Assembly: GCA_910578885.1 (NCBI GenBank) | Contig: CAJTSH010000039.1 | Span: 1 to 27,366 of the forward strand | DNA length: 27,366 bases | Source of the DNA: an uncultured Lachnospiraceae bacterium | GTDB lineage: Bacteria > Bacillota > Clostridia > Lachnospirales > Lachnospiraceae | Reading direction: 5' to 3' | In this document: positions 15,764 to 22,538 of the stretch, in pieces | How the letters are laid out: each line of letters begins with the position of its first letter | Numbering within the stretch: the stretch's first letter is position 1 | Notes under the pieces: model-generated | The model's database searches: none | What the model was told of the DNA's origin: nothing | What the model saw: only the letters and a program-made list of their open reading frames with translations | Position numbers and translations under genes: made by a program

Positions 15764-16031
15764 ATGTGTGTGATTATTATTACATAGGAGAGAGTAATAA
15801 TACGCGGTTATTGAGAGTTGTCTTTCCCAATAAACCTTGATTTCGAATTTGAAAGCACGTTCCGAAATCAATTTGAAAAAGAAAATTCCTACATTCTCAT
15901 CATAACACAGAAAAAATGAATTGCAAGAGCGGAGAAGGAGTTGCGCAAGATAGGATAAAAAAGAGCAAAAAAATCAAAAAATATATGGTATATATGCAGA
16001 TTTCATGCAACATCGAAAATAAAAGCAGACA
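15764..16031. other. AT-rich gene-free stretch
   Basis: No coding frame or RNA gene is apparent. The only structure seen is a 9-bp perfect inverted repeat, TTGATTTCG at 15837-15845 with CGAAATCAA at 15863-15871, overlapping a short direct repeat of AATTTGAAA. No function can be assigned. Confidence 0.4.
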
Positions 16032-16067
16032 AAAAAGAACTTTCAGAAAGCTCTGAAAGTTCTTTTT
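16032..16067 (-). terminator. Terminator of the tRNA-Gly gene
   Basis: A 16-bp perfect stem closes a four-base loop, with A and T runs on both sides. On the minus strand it ends in six T residues, just beyond the tRNA 3' end. Confidence 0.85.
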
Positions 16068-16074
16068 CTATAAG

Positions 16075-16147
16075 AGCGATAGACGGGGCTCGAACCCGCG
16101 GTCTCGACCTTGGCAAGGTCGCGCGTTACCAACTACGCCACTATCGC
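16075..16147 (-). tRNA. tRNA-Gly (anticodon GCC)
   Basis: The minus strand folds as a 73-base cloverleaf. The acceptor is GCGATAG with CTATCGC and discriminator T, the D stem GCGT with ACGC, the anticodon arm CGACC-TTGCCAA-GGTCG, and the T arm GCGGG-TTCGAGC-CCCGT. The anticodon GCC reads glycine GGC/GGU codons. The CCA end is not encoded. It stands alone with its own promoter and terminator. Confidence 0.97.
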
Positions 16148-16179
16148 ATATGTTGTGATGTCTGTCAGACACATTTGAT

Positions 16180-16208
16180 ATAATACAATATGAATGGGGT
16201 TTTGTCAA
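16180..16208 (-). promoter_or_regulatory. Promoter of the tRNA-Gly gene
   Basis: On the minus strand TTGACA is followed after exactly 17 bases by TATTAT, about 33 bases before the tRNA 5' end. The -35 is consensus, as expected for a stable RNA gene. Confidence 0.85.
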
Positions 16209-16237
16209 CAGGAAAATAGAAAAAAATGAAAAAGTTG

Positions 16238-16381
16238 GTTACTATTCACGGCTCAGGAGCCGCTCATAGTAACGGTTCGGGGCGATATTGAAAGTTTTGC
16301 TATGCAAAAATCGCCCCGAACTTGAATCATGTTCATACGGAATGCGCAGTAAATGCGCATTCCTGAGCCGTGAATAGTAAC
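16238..16381. mobile_element. 144-bp MITE-like palindromic element
   Basis: The ends are 21-bp perfect inverted repeats (16238-16258 and 16361-16381), beginning GTTACTATTCACGG. An 8-bp direct repeat, AAAAGTTG, flanks it at 16230-16237 and 16382-16389, which fits a target duplication. Inside are three more inverted repeats: GTTACTAT with ATAGTAAC at 16238-16273 (enclosing CGGCTC/GAGCCG), GTTCGGGGCGAT with its complement at 16275-16321, and GGAATGCGCA with its complement at 16339-16363. There is no coding frame, so it must be moved in trans. IS66-family elements make 8-bp duplications and have ends starting with GTAA-like bases, so an IS66 relative is the best guess; IS256 and ISL3 also make 8-bp duplications. 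Confidence 0.75.
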
Positions 16382-16490
16382 AAAAGTTGGTAACAGCTGC
16401 AGGCAGAACCGTAACAAAAAATCTATTTCTGGCATATTGTATGTCCACCTTTCATAAAATGAAATAAAATGATAGGGTGGGAGGGCTTCC

Positions 16491-16928
16491 ATGAGTTCAA
16501 AAACAAAGATAGTAGTGCTTCATATGAAGGAACTGATTTACACGGTGGTGTTTGTGGTTTTAGGAATATTGCTGGTGCTCTTGCTGGTTTACATGTTCCT
16601 GCCAGACAAAAAAGATGATGCGACAAAAGAGACGATGAAATATGTGGCAGGAGTATATACGTCCTCCATTACATTTAACGACAGTACCATTGATGTGGAG
16701 GTAGTAGTGGATGCGAACCATATCAACTCCATATCCTTGAAAAACCTGGATGAAACAGTTTCCACCATGTATCCTTTGATGGAGCCGGCGTTAGAAAGTA
16801 TCAGTGAACAGGTCTGTGCGTCGCAGTCTACAGACAATATTACCTTTGCGGACGACAATCAGTATACTTCGATGGTGCTGTTGAATGCCATTAAGGATGC
16901 ATTGAAAAAAGCGGAAACTAAGGAGTAA
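16491..16928 (+). CDS. Membrane-anchored protein with degenerate FMN-bind-like domain
   Basis: The product is 145 residues. The short N-terminus is followed by one strongly hydrophobic helix at about 15-37, and the remaining hundred residues should be extracellular. The pattern GVYTSSITFNDSTIDVEVVVD, then ISLKNL, and finally YTSMVLLNAIKDALKKA follows the layout of FMN_bind domains. The flavin-attachment site, normally SGAT before the last TS, reads DDNQ here. Covalent flavin binding is therefore unlikely. GGGAGGG precedes the ATG. The FMN-bind likeness is by eye and moderate; the gene is conserved-looking but of unknown role. The MITE ends 109 bases upstream and does not interrupt it. Confidence 0.75.
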   Translation: MSSKTKIVVLHMKELIYTVVFVVLGILLVLLLVYMFLPDKKDDATKETMKYVAGVYTSSITFNDSTIDVEVVVDANHINSISLKNLDETVSTMYPLMEPALESISEQVCASQSTDNITFADDNQYTSMVLLNAIKDALKKAETKE

Positions 16929-16981
16929 GTTTTGCCGTATGCCAGATGTACAATACGGTTTGCGGCTGATCTGTTTATTAG

Positions 16982-17010
16982 TTGAAAAATCCTTTAGAAA
17001 GGGATATACT
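16982..17010 (+). promoter_or_regulatory. Sigma-70-type promoter for the receiver-only regulator
   Basis: TTGAAA and TATACT are separated by exactly 17 bases, about 50 bases upstream of the ATG at 17061. Confidence 0.7.
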
Positions 17011-17060
17011 AATAAATAATAAGTATCAGAACAAATCAGGAAAGGATAAAAGGGGAACAT

Positions 17061-17495
17061 ATGTTACATATAGCAATATGTGAGGATGAGAAATTATACG
17101 GCGAGAAGCTTATGGGAATGGTATACAGATATCTGACAGCACATGGATTGTCCTGCAAAATAGATATATTTGATTCAGACAGTGCATTATTGGAGAGGCA
17201 AGCAGGGCTTGTGAGTTATGATGTGGTGTTTCTTGATGTCAATAAGAAGGGAATAGATGGTTTGGAAACAGCCCGGTGGATTCGGCTGCATTCTGAAACT
17301 CTATTCCTTGTTTTCGTTGCGGAATCAAACCATTATGCTATAGAGGGATATAAGGTAAATGCAAACTGGTATCTGCTTAAGGGCGCCGAAAGCTTTGAAG
17401 CTGATTTACAGGAATGTATGAAGGCTGCGATAGAACGGACGCCGAGGAAAGAACTTTTTCTGCAAAAAATGGGACAATTCTGCAAACCCTATTGA
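17061..17495 (+). CDS. Truncated LytTR-family response regulator, receiver domain only
   Basis: The product is 144 residues; LytTR regulators are normally about 240. The receiver is clear: acidic pocket E8-D9 region (CEDE), phospho-acceptor D59 in VVFLDVNKKGIDGLETA, and K107 in YLLKG. The conserved Thr/Ser after strand 4 is replaced by A87, which should weaken signalling. The frame stops at CKPY where the DNA-binding LytTR domain would begin, and no such domain is readable in the 130 bases that follow. No partner kinase is adjacent. An intact promoter and AAAAGGGGAAC ribosome site suggest it is still expressed. It may be a decaying gene or a single-domain regulator. Confidence 0.75.
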   Translation: MLHIAICEDEKLYGEKLMGMVYRYLTAHGLSCKIDIFDSDSALLERQAGLVSYDVVFLDVNKKGIDGLETARWIRLHSETLFLVFVAESNHYAIEGYKVNANWYLLKGAESFEADLQECMKAAIERTPRKELFLQKMGQFCKPY

Positions 17496-17626
17496 ATATT
17501 GGGGCGGAATTTGGATAATGGAGTTGTAAGACGATGGGAGGGGAGGGTAGAAGAAATGTTATTGCAGCATAATAGTTAAGATGTTTGAAAGAACGGAACA
17601 ATTTCCATTAATCGGTAACGAAACAA

Positions 17627-17669
17627 CGAGGGTGCCGTATTCACTGTTGTAGGGCACCCTCGCTATAAT
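17627..17669 (+). promoter_or_regulatory. Inverted repeat overlapping a promoter -10 box
   Basis: CGAGGGTGCC at 17627-17636 pairs with GGCACCCTCG at 17653-17662 over a 16-base loop, and TATAAT follows immediately at 17664-17669. There is no T-run, so a terminator is less likely than an operator controlling the lipoprotein-ABC operon. The -35 is weak (TTCACT, 18 bases upstream) and lies in the loop. Confidence 0.45.
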
Positions 17670-17682
17670 TAAGGAGGAAAGG

Positions 17683-18813
17683 ATGAAGAAATATAGAAGG
17701 CTGGCGCTGGTATTTGCAATGTCGTGCATGCTGCTTATGGGTTGTACATCAGAGAATAATAAGGAATATAAAAATCTGGACTTGTCTCAGATTAAGGAAG
17801 TGACAATACCGGAAGAGACGGTTTATCAGATGGATATAGATTTGGGTACATGGGATGACAAAAAGATTTATACAGATTTCCCGGCATTGATCTGTGCTTA
17901 TGGGAACCGCAGCTTGGACGAACTGGATCTGGACCGTGAAATTGTATGTGATGTGGCTTCGAAGGATGGAGAGTTAAAGTACAAGCCAATCGGGCGGCAG
18001 AAAGATTATTCCGCCATCCGATATCTGCATTATTATGCGGACGACTGCCATATAGATATCATGCAGTCGGGAATGTTTGAGATGTATCATGTAGATACCG
18101 CAGCGCGGATTACAGGAGAATCTATGGATGATTATAAATTTGCGTGGCGGCCGCAGTTTTCTGGAAATGTGACGGCGTCTTATCAGATTGGACAGGATTC
18201 GCTGGACGGAGTAACATACCGTTTGGACGAGAAGGAAACGGCGCTTAACGATGCGGTGGATTATATAGAGAAGGAATTTCTGACGGAGGATAGAAATCTC
18301 CCGAACTTGTATGTTCCGGGCATGGAATATAAGGTGCGGAATGTGGACGTCTATCAATTTGGTGAGAATTATGGATATTATTTTACAATCGAACTGTATT
18401 ATCAAGGAATTTTGGTTGATACGGAAGAGGCGCATTCAGAGGATTCCTCTTATCAATATTTTGGAAATACAATTGGTTGTATGATGTTGACATCTGAATC
18501 GGTGGACTACATCTGGGGCTGTACACTTTACAGGGAGCCGGATACGAAAAAAGAGGTATCCGTAGAGGTAGGATATGAAGATGCGGTAAAGCTTGCAAGT
18601 GAACATCTGAGCCAGGATTTTGTATTTGAGGTTAAAAAGACGGATTTACGGTATGTTTGTTACACGGATTATGATCCGGAGAAGGGGTATGGCATGACGC
18701 ATATCCGCCCGGTCTGGCAGTTCGAGCTTTCAAATGAGGGAATCCAGCAGTACAATCGGATTTTGATTGAGGTAGATGTGGTGACGGGGGAAGTGAGAGA
18801 CAGATATGCGTAA
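17683..18813 (+). CDS. Lipoprotein of an ABC transporter operon, PepSY-like C-terminus
   Basis: The product is 376 residues. The signal peptide ends in the lipobox LLMGC with C21, so it is anchored on the outer face of the membrane. Most of the chain is beta-rich and unrecognised. The last 90 residues follow a PepSY-like layout: VGYEDAVKLASEHL, then RPVWQFEL, then ILIEVDVVTGEVRD. The start follows AAGGAGGAAAGG. Its stop overlaps the next start by 8 bases, tying it to the ABC-2-like subunits and ATPase. A role as accessory or sensing lipoprotein of that exporter is likely; the cargo is unknown. Confidence 0.82.
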   Translation: MKKYRRLALVFAMSCMLLMGCTSENNKEYKNLDLSQIKEVTIPEETVYQMDIDLGTWDDKKIYTDFPALICAYGNRSLDELDLDREIVCDVASKDGELKYKPIGRQKDYSAIRYLHYYADDCHIDIMQSGMFEMYHVDTAARITGESMDDYKFAWRPQFSGNVTASYQIGQDSLDGVTYRLDEKETALNDAVDYIEKEFLTEDRNLPNLYVPGMEYKVRNVDVYQFGENYGYYFTIELYYQGILVDTEEAHSEDSSYQYFGNTIGCMMLTSESVDYIWGCTLYREPDTKKEVSVEVGYEDAVKLASEHLSQDFVFEVKKTDLRYVCYTDYDPEKGYGMTHIRPVWQFELSNEGIQQYNRILIEVDVVTGEVRDRYA

Positions 18814-19678
18814 AACGGGAAGGCAGATGATAGGACAGACCTTTGTATACATGAAAAGCATGCGCTTCTGGCTGGCAGTCCTCTTGTTCTTATTCACATG
18901 TTTATTATCGGAAGTATCGTATTATGATGGCATGCAATATCAGAATGACTCTATTCTGGAACTGCTTTTTTCAAGAAAATGGGAAGCGCAGATGTACGAA
19001 AACACGGCGTTCTCATCCTATGAGATTTTGTGTAACTATGACAGTTCCATGTGGTTTTCACTGCTGATTATCTGTATTTTTTCCTTTCCTTCAGTATCGG
19101 CTTTTATGGAAGAATATTACAGCGGCGAATACTATTTTATGATCTCAAGAATGTCCGTGAAGGCTTATAGTCTGATGAAATTTATTGCCGCAGGTCTGAC
19201 CGGTATGGGCGTCTGTCTGTTTGGATATCTGATGTTTGCCGGTCTGGTTGTCTTAAGGTTTCCAAATGTCCGGAACTATCCGGAGGAATATCTGGCGCAG
19301 AATGGCATAGATCTGGTGAGGCTGTTCTGGCAGTGGGCAAATTTGCTGTTGACGGCAGCATTGATTTCAATGTTTGTCTTATTGGTGGCGTCCTTTGTCC
19401 GCGACATGTATTTTGTGTTCGGGCTGCCGATGTTGTGTTCCTACCTCATCTTTCATATTGAGGTTTCTGTGTATCGGAGAAACCCCGATGGTATGGGACT
19501 ATGGCATGCCGTGTGGGGGCTTGTGAACCTTCCAAGGTATTCAAAGCTGTACCTTATGTTTGAGTCACTGACAGGAGCGGCTCTTATCTGGTTCTACCTG
19601 CTTTTGCTTTTGGAGATCTGCGCGATGTTCGCAGTATTTTTTCATGTGGTGAAAAGGAGGTGCCGGAAAAATGTTTAA
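18806..19678 (+). CDS. ABC transporter membrane subunit (ABC-2-like)
   Basis: This 290-residue membrane protein has about six helices: near 20-38, 88-105, 130-155, 170-195, 200-222 and 250-280. A stretch of about 50 residues outside the membrane follows helix 1. No enzymatic motif is seen. The layout fits the membrane half of BcrA/LptF-like or antibiotic-peptide ABC exporters. Both ends overlap the neighbouring genes by 8 bases, so it is translationally coupled to the lipoprotein and to the second membrane subunit. The substrate cannot be deduced. Confidence 0.83.
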   Translation: MRKTGRQMIGQTFVYMKSMRFWLAVLLFLFTCLLSEVSYYDGMQYQNDSILELLFSRKWEAQMYENTAFSSYEILCNYDSSMWFSLLIICIFSFPSVSAFMEEYYSGEYYFMISRMSVKAYSLMKFIAAGLTGMGVCLFGYLMFAGLVVLRFPNVRNYPEEYLAQNGIDLVRLFWQWANLLLTAALISMFVLLVASFVRDMYFVFGLPMLCSYLIFHIEVSVYRRNPDGMGLWHAVWGLVNLPRYSKLYLMFESLTGAALIWFYLLLLLEICAMFAVFFHVVKRRCRKNV

Positions 19679-20519
19679 AGGGATTCTGCAGGTTGCCCGG
19701 GGGGAGTTCAGGCTGTTTGTCCTGAATTCCAAAATAATTGTGGTATTGTTCGCCATTATTTATATCAGTGAATCGCTTATGGAACCGGTGCGCAGGCTTT
19801 GTGAAGCGTCGGGGCTGAAGCTCTCTTTTATGGAGCCGTATCTACTGCTTACGGATGTAGAATCTTATAGCCTTGTAATTCCGTTGGTTTTTATGGTTCT
19901 CATGTCAGGGTTTCCTTCGCGTCAGAGCTTTAACTATTTTTCGCTTATCCGTATTTCCAGGACACAGTGGCTGCTCGGAGAGATGCTATTTGTCTGTGCG
20001 GCGGCGGTATCGTATATTCTTCTTATTCTGTTCGGTCTGATTGCCTATATGTGCCGCTATATTAGCTGGACAAATGGCTGGGGCAGTTATATGCTGGATT
20101 TCCATATGCAGTATCCGGAGGAGTACATGGAAAATGCCGGTTATTTTCTAAGGAGCGATATGATGACGCATGGCAGTCCGCTTTCGGTTTTCTTGCATTC
20201 GCTTTGCCTGATGGTATGTATGCTTTTGACTGTGGCGCTGCTTCAGATGACATTTGCCCTGATGAAAAAGAGCCTGATCGGGATGCTCCTAAGCGTTGGG
20301 ATTACCTTGATGGCAGCGCCGATGATTCATAATGGGGCGGGAAAACTGAAGTGGATATTTCCAATGCCGCACACGAATTTTGCATTGCATTTTAATGGAT
20401 TTTTGGCAGAAAAAAACTTGGGCATAGGGATGTCTTATATCTATTTTGCAGTATTGATTACAATACTGGTATCGGTGGATGTAATGCTGATGAAGAAAAT
20501 TCCTATGGGAGGACAATAG
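19671..20519 (+). CDS. ABC transporter membrane subunit (ABC-2-like)
   Basis: This 282-residue membrane protein has about six helices, beginning with FVLNSKIIVVLFAIIYISES near the N-terminus and ending with a helix just before MLMKKIPMGGQ. The segment SFNYFSLIRISRTQWLLGEM corresponds to the cytoplasmic loop after helix 2. It is probably the second half of a heterodimeric channel with the preceding gene. GTGAAAAGGAGGTGCC precedes its start inside that gene. The ATPase gene starts one base after its stop. Confidence 0.83.
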   Translation: MFKGILQVARGEFRLFVLNSKIIVVLFAIIYISESLMEPVRRLCEASGLKLSFMEPYLLLTDVESYSLVIPLVFMVLMSGFPSRQSFNYFSLIRISRTQWLLGEMLFVCAAAVSYILLILFGLIAYMCRYISWTNGWGSYMLDFHMQYPEEYMENAGYFLRSDMMTHGSPLSVFLHSLCLMVCMLLTVALLQMTFALMKKSLIGMLLSVGITLMAAPMIHNGAGKLKWIFPMPHTNFALHFNGFLAEKNLGIGMSYIYFAVLITILVSVDVMLMKKIPMGGQ

Positions 20520-20520
20520 C

Positions 20521-21171
20521 ATGGTCGTGGAAGTGAATAATGTGTCTTTAAAAATAAAGAATCAGATACTTTTGGAAAATATAAGTCTTAAAATGGAGCG
20601 CGGAAGGATTTACGGGCTGGTAGGAAGGAATGGCAGCGGGAAGACGGTGCTTATGAAATGTATCTGTGGTTTTATGCATCCTACGGAGGGAGAAATTATT
20701 GTAAATGAGAAAATAATCGGAAAGGACTGCGATTTTCCGGAGCAGACGGGAGTGGTGATAGAGACGCCGGAATTTCTACCGTATCGGAGCGGGTATCAGA
20801 ATCTTAAGATTCTGGCGGATTTAAAGCGCAAGATCGGAAAGGATGAAATAGAAGCGGTGATGCGGCTGGTTGGGCTGGATCCGAAGCTAAGGCGTCCTGT
20901 AAGAAAGTACAGTCTAGGTATGCGGCAGCGGCTAGGTCTTGCGCAGGCAGTTATGGAGGAGCCGCAGCTTCTGGTTTTGGATGAGCCGATGAACGGTCTT
21001 GATAAGGAAGGGGTTGCGGATATGAGGAAATATCTGTTACAATTGAAAAAGCAAGGCAAGACAATTCTGATTGCATCGCATTCTTCGGAGGATATTGCAG
21101 TGCTGTGTGATGAGGTGCATGAGCTGGAACATGGAAGGCTTGCTGATTATGAGCAACAGAAAAGAGGCTGA
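20521..21171 (+). CDS. ABC transporter ATP-binding protein, BcrA-like
   Basis: This 216-residue cytosolic ATPase drives the two membrane subunits encoded just upstream. Walker A is GRNGSGKT at 35-42. The signature is YSLGMRQR at 130-137, a variant common in the BcrA/LanF class. Walker B is LLVLDEP at 150-156 with catalytic E155, and the switch His is H187 in IASHS. The usual Q-loop Gln is replaced in VIETPEF, also seen in BcrA-type proteins. It is short, lacking a C-terminal extension. Resistance to or export of a peptide antibiotic is a family-based possibility; the actual substrate is unknown. Confidence 0.9.
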   Translation: MVVEVNNVSLKIKNQILLENISLKMERGRIYGLVGRNGSGKTVLMKCICGFMHPTEGEIIVNEKIIGKDCDFPEQTGVVIETPEFLPYRSGYQNLKILADLKRKIGKDEIEAVMRLVGLDPKLRRPVRKYSLGMRQRLGLAQAVMEEPQLLVLDEPMNGLDKEGVADMRKYLLQLKKQGKTILIASHSSEDIAVLCDEVHELEHGRLADYEQQKRG

Positions 21172-21177
21172 AAGAAT

Positions 21178-22053
21178 ATGCGTTATATCATTGAAAATGA
21201 AGAAATCCGCATAGAAGTAGAATCACTTGGAGCGGAACTGAAGTCCATGCAGGACAAGAGAACGAAGGTTGATTATATGTGGTGCGCCGACCCGAAATAC
21301 TATCAGCGCACTTCGCCGAACCTGTTTCCGATTGTAGGCGGTCTGAGGAACAAGAAATACCGATATGCGGGCAGGGAATACGAGATGGGACAGCATGGTT
21401 TTGTCCGGGATATGGAGTGGTCTGTAGAAACAAAAAGCGATTGTGAATTGAGCTTTTTTGTAGAAGCTGATGAAGAGACGCTTCAGATTTATCCGTTTCG
21501 GTTCGCAATAGAGATTGCATATGCTTTATCAGGAAGAAAGCTGAAAGTTACTTGGAAAATTACGAACCGGGATACGAAGAAGATGTATTATTCTTTCGGC
21601 GGGCATCCCTGTTTTACATGTCCGATTCATGGAGAAGCAGATAAGACCGGTTATGGGTATGACTTCCACAAAGAAGGAAATCTGAGATTTTACCGCAATG
21701 ACGGGGAAACCGGCTTGTTTTTACGCGAGGAACATATAATGGAGCTGGAAAACGGACGGATAAGGTTTACGCCGGATTTCTTTGACACCAGCACCTATAT
21801 TTTGACAGGAAATGAGACACAGCAGATTTCCCTGTTTGATCCGCAGGGAAATAATTACGTGACTGTGAGCTTTGATGCGCCGATGGCAGGGCTGTGGTCG
21901 GCAGAAGGGAAAAATGCACCTTATGCCGCCATTGAGCCTTGGTATGGCAGATGTGACGATATTGATTTTACCGGAACGATTGAAGAACGTGCCGGTGAGA
22001 TGGAATTGGAGGCCGGTGAGACGTTTGTTAGTTCTTATGAGATTGCTGTGTGA
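21178..22053 (+). CDS. Aldose 1-epimerase family protein (LacX-like)
   Basis: This 291-residue cytosolic beta-sandwich protein is of the mutarotase superfamily, which interconverts the alpha and beta anomers of sugars. Candidate catalytic residues are H73 in GQHGF, H143 in GGHPCF and E253 in AIEPWYG, in the order expected for LacX-type members. Conserved SPNLFPIVGG and FDAPMAGLWSAEGK are also family marks. It starts six bases after the ATPase stop, so it may be transcribed with the ABC genes, though no functional link is evident. Its last 26 bases overlap the 3' end of the opposite-strand gene. The sugar specificity is unknown. Confidence 0.9.
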   Translation: MRYIIENEEIRIEVESLGAELKSMQDKRTKVDYMWCADPKYYQRTSPNLFPIVGGLRNKKYRYAGREYEMGQHGFVRDMEWSVETKSDCELSFFVEADEETLQIYPFRFAIEIAYALSGRKLKVTWKITNRDTKKMYYSFGGHPCFTCPIHGEADKTGYGYDFHKEGNLRFYRNDGETGLFLREEHIMELENGRIRFTPDFFDTSTYILTGNETQQISLFDPQGNNYVTVSFDAPMAGLWSAEGKNAPYAAIEPWYGRCDDIDFTGTIEERAGEMELEAGETFVSSYEIAV

Positions 22054-22429
22054 TAGTCTGATGTTCTTTTTCCAGTTCGTCATGGAGTACATAAGAGTTC
22101 CATAAAAGATTCTGTTCGGTGAGAACCGCTTTCAATGCAATACGTGGAATGCGGTTCTTTTTAAATTCCAGTAAAAAGGCGTCCAACAATTGATTGGGAA
22201 ATCCGCAGAAAACAAGCATTTCATCGTTGAAGTCCTGCTGCTTGGCACAAGAGTCTTCCTTGTCTGCCGCATTTTCGGGTGATATAAGCCCTATGAGGCT
22301 GCCGATGGGAGCTAGATATTGAGATTTTTGCACGACCCGAATTTTGATTTTGTGCTTCAGGCAGAGGAATTTTAATTTTTTTCCTGTTTCATTGTCTAAA
22401 TTATAAAAAAGAAGCGTCGGATTTGCCAT
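22028..22429 (-). CDS. DUF3783-like small protein
   Basis: The product is a 133-residue soluble protein. It begins MANPTLLFYNLDNETGKKLK, and its C-terminal part has RIALKAVLTEQNLLWNSYVL followed by HDELEKEH. Both match the general layout of the clostridial DUF3783 family, as I recall it. I chose the ATG at 22429 because AGGAG lies eight bases upstream; an in-frame GTG at 22447 would place the ribosome site inside the gene. It is convergent with the mutarotase gene and divergent from relA/spoT. No catalytic motif is apparent and the function is unknown. Confidence 0.72.
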   Translation of the reverse strand: MANPTLLFYNLDNETGKKLKFLCLKHKIKIRVVQKSQYLAPIGSLIGLISPENAADKEDSCAKQQDFNDEMLVFCGFPNQLLDAFLLEFKKNRIPRIALKAVLTEQNLLWNSYVLHDELEKEHQTITQQSHKN

Positions 22430-22449
22430 GATTTTGTCTCCTTTCACAT

Positions 22450-22478
22450 TTGCAATTTACGCTATTATTTATTATAAT
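22450..22478 (+). promoter_or_regulatory. Sigma-70-type promoter for relA/spoT
   Basis: TTGCAA and a perfect TATAAT are separated by exactly 17 bases, about 60 bases upstream of the likely start codon. Confidence 0.7.
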
Positions 22479-22538
22479 GATAAATTATAGAAAAACCAGA
22501 GAAAAAACACACAAATTCGGGAAAAGTTGGTGAGTCTT

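Noticed and set aside
16238..16381. Ordinary terminator for the tRNA or the 16491 gene
   Set aside because: There is no T-run after any of the stems. The tRNA already has its own terminator on the other side, and the exact flanking duplication fits transposition better.
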